The notes under the pieces: model-generated
Told to the model about the DNA's origin: nothing
Database searches by the model: none
Seen by the model: only the letters and a program-made list of their open reading frames with translations
Position numbers and translations under genes: made by a program
NCBI RefSeq assembly: GCF_039555335.1
Contig: NC_092628.1
Coordinates: 57,585,547-57,649,546, forward strand
Origin: Amphiura filiformis
Lineage: Eukaryota > Echinodermata > Ophiuroidea > Amphilepidida > Amphiuridae
DNA length: 64,000 nucleotides
Direction of reading: 5' to 3'
Shown: positions 59,651 through 64,000 of the stretch, one piece after another
Layout: the number at the start of each line of letters is the position of its first letter
Position numbering within the stretch: position 1 is the first letter of the stretch

Positions 59651-60128
59651 TGCAAATCCTTGACTTGTCAGAAATCCATTGTTCCCCCTTTAGACCTGTC
59701 AAAATTTCTTGTATTGCCCGCCTTTTGCCTTGCCAAATATTGTTTGCCCTAGTCTTTTTGCCCTTATTGCACAGCCCCTAAACATGCTAAATGCAAAGGA
59801 TATTGTAAGTCATATATCAAGAATGTTATCTTATTGTAAAAATTATATCTTTTATTAAAACATTTTATTGAAAATTTACATTGCATAACAATTGTAATAC
59901 ACCAAACATAATATGAATTTACATCCTTTATCGTTAAATTGGCACTGATGAGCCCTGAATATATTAATTATTTTCAGTTGTGTACTCGGAATAGTTTTGT
60001 GTGCCCAATACAAAAAATACAATCAACAAATTATAAGATTTCTTATTGATTTATCATTTTATAATATTTTAGTTTGATTTGTTAACATCCTTCTCAAAGC
60101 AATAAATCAAGCCTTTCCATAAAAAATT

Positions 60129-60690
60129 CCTATATCGTCAATGCGTGTGTATCAACCTCTATATCGTCAATCGTGTATCAATCCTGTATATTCAATGTGT
60201 ATATCAACCTCTATATCGTCAATGCGTTCATCAGCCCTATATCGTCAATGCGTATATCAATCCCTATATTAATCGGCAATACGTGTATCAATCCCTATAT
60301 CACCGATGCATGAATCGATTCCTATATCGTCAATGCGTGTATCAACCTCTACATCGTCAATGCGTGTATCAATTGTATATAGTCAATGTGTATATCAACC
60401 CCTATATCGTCAATACGTGCATCAGCCCTATATCGTCAGTGCGTGTATCAATCCCTATATTAATCGTCAATGCGTGTATCAATCCCTAGATCGTCAATGC
60501 GTGTGTGAATCCCTATATCGTCAATGCGTGTGTCAGTCCCAATATCGTAAATGCGTGTATCAGTCCCAATATCGTCAATGCGTGTATAAATCCATATATC
60601 GTAAATGCGTGTATCAATCCATATATCGGTAATGCGTGTATCAGCCCTAGTCAATGCGTGTATCAGTCCCAGTATCTTCAAGCACGGGCC
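60129..60690 (+). repeat. ~27-bp minisatellite
   Basis: About 20 units of TATATCGTCAATGCGTGTAT plus CAATCCC, with variants. Apparent ORFs in several frames only reflect the repeat. Confidence 0.95.
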
Positions 60691-60904
60691 AATTGATAAG
60701 CTTCAAAATGATACCAAAATTATATACATAGCATCAATACTTTTCAAGATATGGATAAATTTGTAAATGATACCAAAGGTTCATATTTTTGAAAAATTGC
60801 TAGTCTGTGTAATGTGCTAATTAGTGCTCTGCCTTACACAGGATTGAATAGGGATTATCACAGCTCAACTGTCAATTATTGATTAAATAAACCTCTTTTT
60901 CAAT

Positions 60905-61015
60905 CCTATATAGTCAATGTGTGTATCAATCCCTATATTAATCGTCAATGCGTGTATCATATATATCGTCAATGCGTGTGTGAATCCCTATATCGTCAAT
61001 GCGTGTGTCAGTCCC
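60905..61015 (+). repeat. second block of the ~27-bp minisatellite
   Basis: Four units of the same sequence, separated from the main block by about 215 unrelated bases. Confidence 0.93.
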
Positions 61016-61980
61016 CAAAACTTAAATGTCTTATTCTCCAATTCTAATGCAACAAAGGTTTTAACGCATTCCTAATAAATGTATCAAAATACGAACCCTA
61101 GATCAAAATTAAAGCCATATTATAACATTTCTTTAGAAATAGATTATAGTATTAATTTTCAATAAAATGTTAACATGTACTGTCAGATATGTCCCCTTTT
61201 AATTTTGAGGTGAACAAGTGAGGTAAAGCAAAGACAATTGGAATTTACTACTAGCGCCAATGCATGTTACTCCGGCGGTTGTAATATGGTACGATCCTCT
61301 GGCGTGTACGTGTTTGTGTGTCCCGCACGCCGTGTACGTAGGGGTGTGTTGACATCGCATACGCGTTCGACTAATATTTCTATCGTAATAATAAAACGAC
61401 GGTTCCGGTGGTTTATTCAAAATCTCGGATTTTGACAAAACTACAGCACCTAAAGTCTTTATTTTTGCAGAGAATCTTTGTTCACTAAAGTACATTACAA
61501 TCGTGTAAAAACCTGAATTTAAAATTTTTTTGAGGGCGTTCTCCTCAGCAAATGTTATAATATGGCTTCAACGCAGTGTGATCCAAAGTACGAATTACGA
61601 TTTTTTTCAGGTGCACCGCAAGGTGATTTAGTAAAAAAAAAAAGTCACACCGCACCACACGCACATCACATTTATTTTGGTTAGATAAAAACATATTTTG
61701 TATTTGCACAATTACTTACACATTAACGTTTGCACATCCTTCGCTGGAATGCTTTAAGAACATTAAACACATCTTTATGACACATTATCATACAAGTAGC
61801 TTTCTCTGTGTACATGAATTATACATAATTCTATTCATATTCTATCCTAATATCTATTTTTTCAGGGACGCAAATTTCTAGACTTGGTGTCCTTTTTTTA
61901 AACCAGAAAAGCAAAACTATTACCGAGAAACAAGAAAATAACATAAGAATAATAGTAATATTATAATCCATGTAAATAAT
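61016..61980. other. no gene recognised
   Basis: Short ORFs only. 61260-61400 is locally CpG-rich on both strands without a recognisable domain. Confidence 0.5.
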
Positions 61981-61984
61981 CCAT

Positions 61985-62058
61985 TGGGCATCCAGGATTC
62001 GAACCTGGGACCTTTAGTTTAAATGTCCAATGAGCTACCAACTGAGTTAGCTGGAGAA
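61985..62058 (-). pseudogene. tRNA-like sequence / SINE head (minus strand)
   Basis: The minus strand reads TAACTCAGTTGGTAGCTC (A-box-like) and a T-arm CCAGG-TTCGAAT-CCTGG with perfect 5-bp pairing. The acceptor strands do not pair, so it is not a functional tRNA. Confidence 0.6.
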
Positions 62059-62093
62059 AGCAGAACATTGTTAAGTATGTATCTATAGACTAA

Positions 62094-62140
62094 AATTCGG
62101 TAAACCAAAGGTCCCGGGTTCAATTCCAGGATGGTTATTG
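62094..62140 (+). pseudogene. inverted partner T-arm fragment of the tRNA-like sequence
   Basis: TAAACCAAAGGTCCCGGGTT and CAATTCCAGGATGG match the minus-strand sequence at 61985-62021 in inverted orientation. Only the 3' half is present. Confidence 0.6.
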
Positions 62141-62872
62141 GATGTTTTTTCACTGGTTATCATTCATGTTGTGGTAAAAAGTTTAATTCACATTTCTCTA
62201 TAACATAAGAAATTCTTATATTTCGCGCTGCATATGATTTAAGTTGAGGCTTACATTTCCTTTCATGTAAAAGACTTCGCGCGTTATGTACATACCGGTA
62301 TTAAAAATCTTTAAAAAAAGTTCGGATGTAAATCGGATGTTCGGATGTCAATACGAAATGAGGATAATGTTTGCGTTATATACAACTTGCACAATGTCAC
62401 ATGCTACAACTGAACAATATACATATATATTGTTTAGTTTTGCATTGGACATTTTTGGACAATTATTATCTACCCGAGTAGGATTCATAATATTTAGATA
62501 AGATATTTGCATCCCCGAATATTTCTGTTATATAGGTATATATTTACATTGTAAACCACTACTATCGGTGGGATGATTGGAGATTATCTGAAATGAGATA
62601 CCTAGCTTTAGCTACAACTAAATGTCAAAAAAGGTCGGTATAATGCTGTTTCCATGGGGGCACATGATTCAATATATTTTGTTTCCTGTAAGCCATTCTC
62701 GTCAGTGGATTTGCAGGACCTCCAATATTGATGGTAGCATTATTGTACTCATTTGCTTGCGCCTGGTTAGTCTAGCCTACTATCTCCATTTCATCAGGTG
62801 GCAGCATTCATATGAATCATGGGAAGAACAAATATTGAATGTTTATGAGTACAATGGTAAGAATATTTTCAC

Positions 62873-62942
62873 GAGGTGAAATATGGACTGTTCCATTCAA
62901 CGACCCTTTGCCAAGTTGAATAAAACAGTTCATATTTCACCT
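62873..62942. repeat. imperfect hairpin
   Basis: GGTGAAATATGGACTGTT pairs with AACAGTTCATATTTCACC about 30 bases later. Followed by an A-run. Confidence 0.75.
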
Positions 62943-62994
62943 ATAAATTAAAAAAAAAAATGTCCATTAATTGAATAAAAGCATTCAATATTTG

Positions 62995-63977
62995 AAGAGC
63001 TTATTTCCAACTGTGTTAAGTCCACAAACCCATGTATCTGATTTCCCTGTGCGATATTGCAATTCTATTATATACTGCGCCAATAAAGTATCCTTACACT
63101 TAGAAAAATAATCACAATTTCAAAACTGAACAATACTGGGGTGAATTTGTTTTTGTAATAGATGTACTAACTAATCCTGCACATTATGACACCACATTGA
63201 ATCCAATGTGACTTCAAGAAGTAAAGTTACAAGCAATTGAATAGACGAGGGTCCAGTTTTAAAAGTGACAAACTGGCCTATACAAGGCGCAAAAAGATTC
63301 CAACAAGCGCAACAAAGAGATTTCAAAGTTTCTTCAATGAAGCGTTATTTAAAGCAGGTTTTTATTTCAGTTTTTACTTCTCTGTAGTTTTCATAACTTT
63401 TATTTTATTTTTCAGTTCTTTTGTTTAAGTTTTTTTTTGTTCCTTTTGTTTTAAATTAAAGCCAAACGCATAAATTATCCATTCACCACTCTCAAACCAG
63501 ATGTCTAGTGTGCGGAGTTTTGAATAGGCCAGTTTGTCACTTTTAAAACGGGACCTTCATCTAATCAAATGCTTGTAACTTTGCTTCTTGAAGTCACATT
63601 GGATTCAATGTGGTGTCATAATGTGCAAGATTAGATAGTGCATCTATTAAAAAAACAAATTTACCCCAATATTGTTCAGTTTTGAAATTGTGATTATTTT
63701 TCTAACTGTAAGGATACTTTATTGGCGCAGTATATTATAATTTCAATTGGATGCACCATTACAAAGCAAACGCACAATTACAATACTGTGTGAGATTTTG
63801 TTTCCCAAATGAGAACAATAGTCTGCATATTGTTATGCACCATTGTTATGGTAAATAACAGTATAACTCATTGTTGCTAATGTCAAACTTGTCAAAGTAA
63901 TTGTGATTGTATCACACAAGTAAATGAGACACATGGAATTGTGGACTTAACACGGTTTGGAAATAAGCTCTTCATTT
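62995..63977. mobile_element. large inverted repeat / foldback element at window end
   Basis: The left end GAAGAGCTTATTTCCAACTG and right end (complement of TTTGGAAATAAGCTCTTC) pair. Arms continue through CCAATAAAGTATCCTTAC, CACATTGAATCCAATGTGAC and AAAGTGACAAACTGGCCTAT toward a centre near 63400. The right arm carries about 190 extra bases (63750-63940). The TTTCCAAACTGTGTTAAGTC end motif also occurs at 58958. Confidence 0.8.
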
Positions 63978-64000
63978 GTTTTATATAACTCATTTATATT

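Noticed and set aside
60145-60696. ORFs with repeated CVYQPLYRQ
   Set aside because: By-products of the 27-bp minisatellite, present in several frames and both strands.

Overview
This is a metazoan nuclear window: AT-rich, intron-containing and full of repeats. It looks like a marine deuterostome, most likely an echinoderm or other ambulacrarian. That placement is inferred from an intronless LRR-type class A GPCR (a receptor class expanded in sea urchins), tRNA-derived SINEs with long bodies, BovB/RTE-like and Penelope-like retroelement remnants, and many foldback MITEs. The species cannot be named from sequence alone.

Only two host protein genes are supported. (1) 8406-11454, plus strand: a single-exon leucine-rich-repeat G-protein-coupled receptor of the relaxin-receptor-like (LGR) kind, with about 17 LRRs and a full 7TM domain, interrupted near its N-terminus by a one-base frame shift. 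(2) 12725-34417, minus strand: a complete 18-exon acyl-CoA synthetase related to ACSF2. All 18 exons were rebuilt by eye from GT-AG splice sites and conserved motifs; they join to 1,719 nt with every phase consistent, giving 572 residues. The two genes converge, with their 3' ends about 1.3 kb apart. Several catalytic-loop residues of the synthetase differ from the family norm.

The rest is mobile or repetitive DNA. 0-8 kb holds a mariner-like TIR element, foldback MITEs and a duplicated segment that recurs just upstream of the GPCR. 12.7-34.4 kb (the synthetase introns) holds tRNA-SINEs, a decayed non-LTR endonuclease fragment, two Penelope-like endonuclease fragments, TA- and TTAA-flanked MITEs, a 2.5 kb TIR element, a long (AAT)n tract and an 81-bp perfect palindrome beside exon 3. 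34.5-37 kb is a composite repeat with a minisatellite. 37.15-40.55 kb is a broken RTE-type LINE on the minus strand with a duplicated 5' end.

43.28-47.18 kb is the most striking part: about 25 copies of a ~146-bp monomer in three blocks. Two of the blocks start with a 13-bp-arm palindrome and all end in a hairpin plus CTAG/CCAG, like Helitron/Helentron termini. Nearly every monomer carries GGGGTCAAAGGTCA or a close variant, the direct-repeat-1 (DR1) nuclear-receptor binding motif. Perfect DR1 motifs also occur in introns 1 and 2 of the acyl-CoA synthetase gene.

47-64 kb carries further tandem repeats (49.0, 52.2, 58.0, 60.1 kb), foldback elements (50.9, 51.55, 63.0 kb), SINEs (55.0, 55.45, 57.25 kb) and an inverted pair of tRNA-like sequences (62.0 kb). 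No host gene was recognised there.
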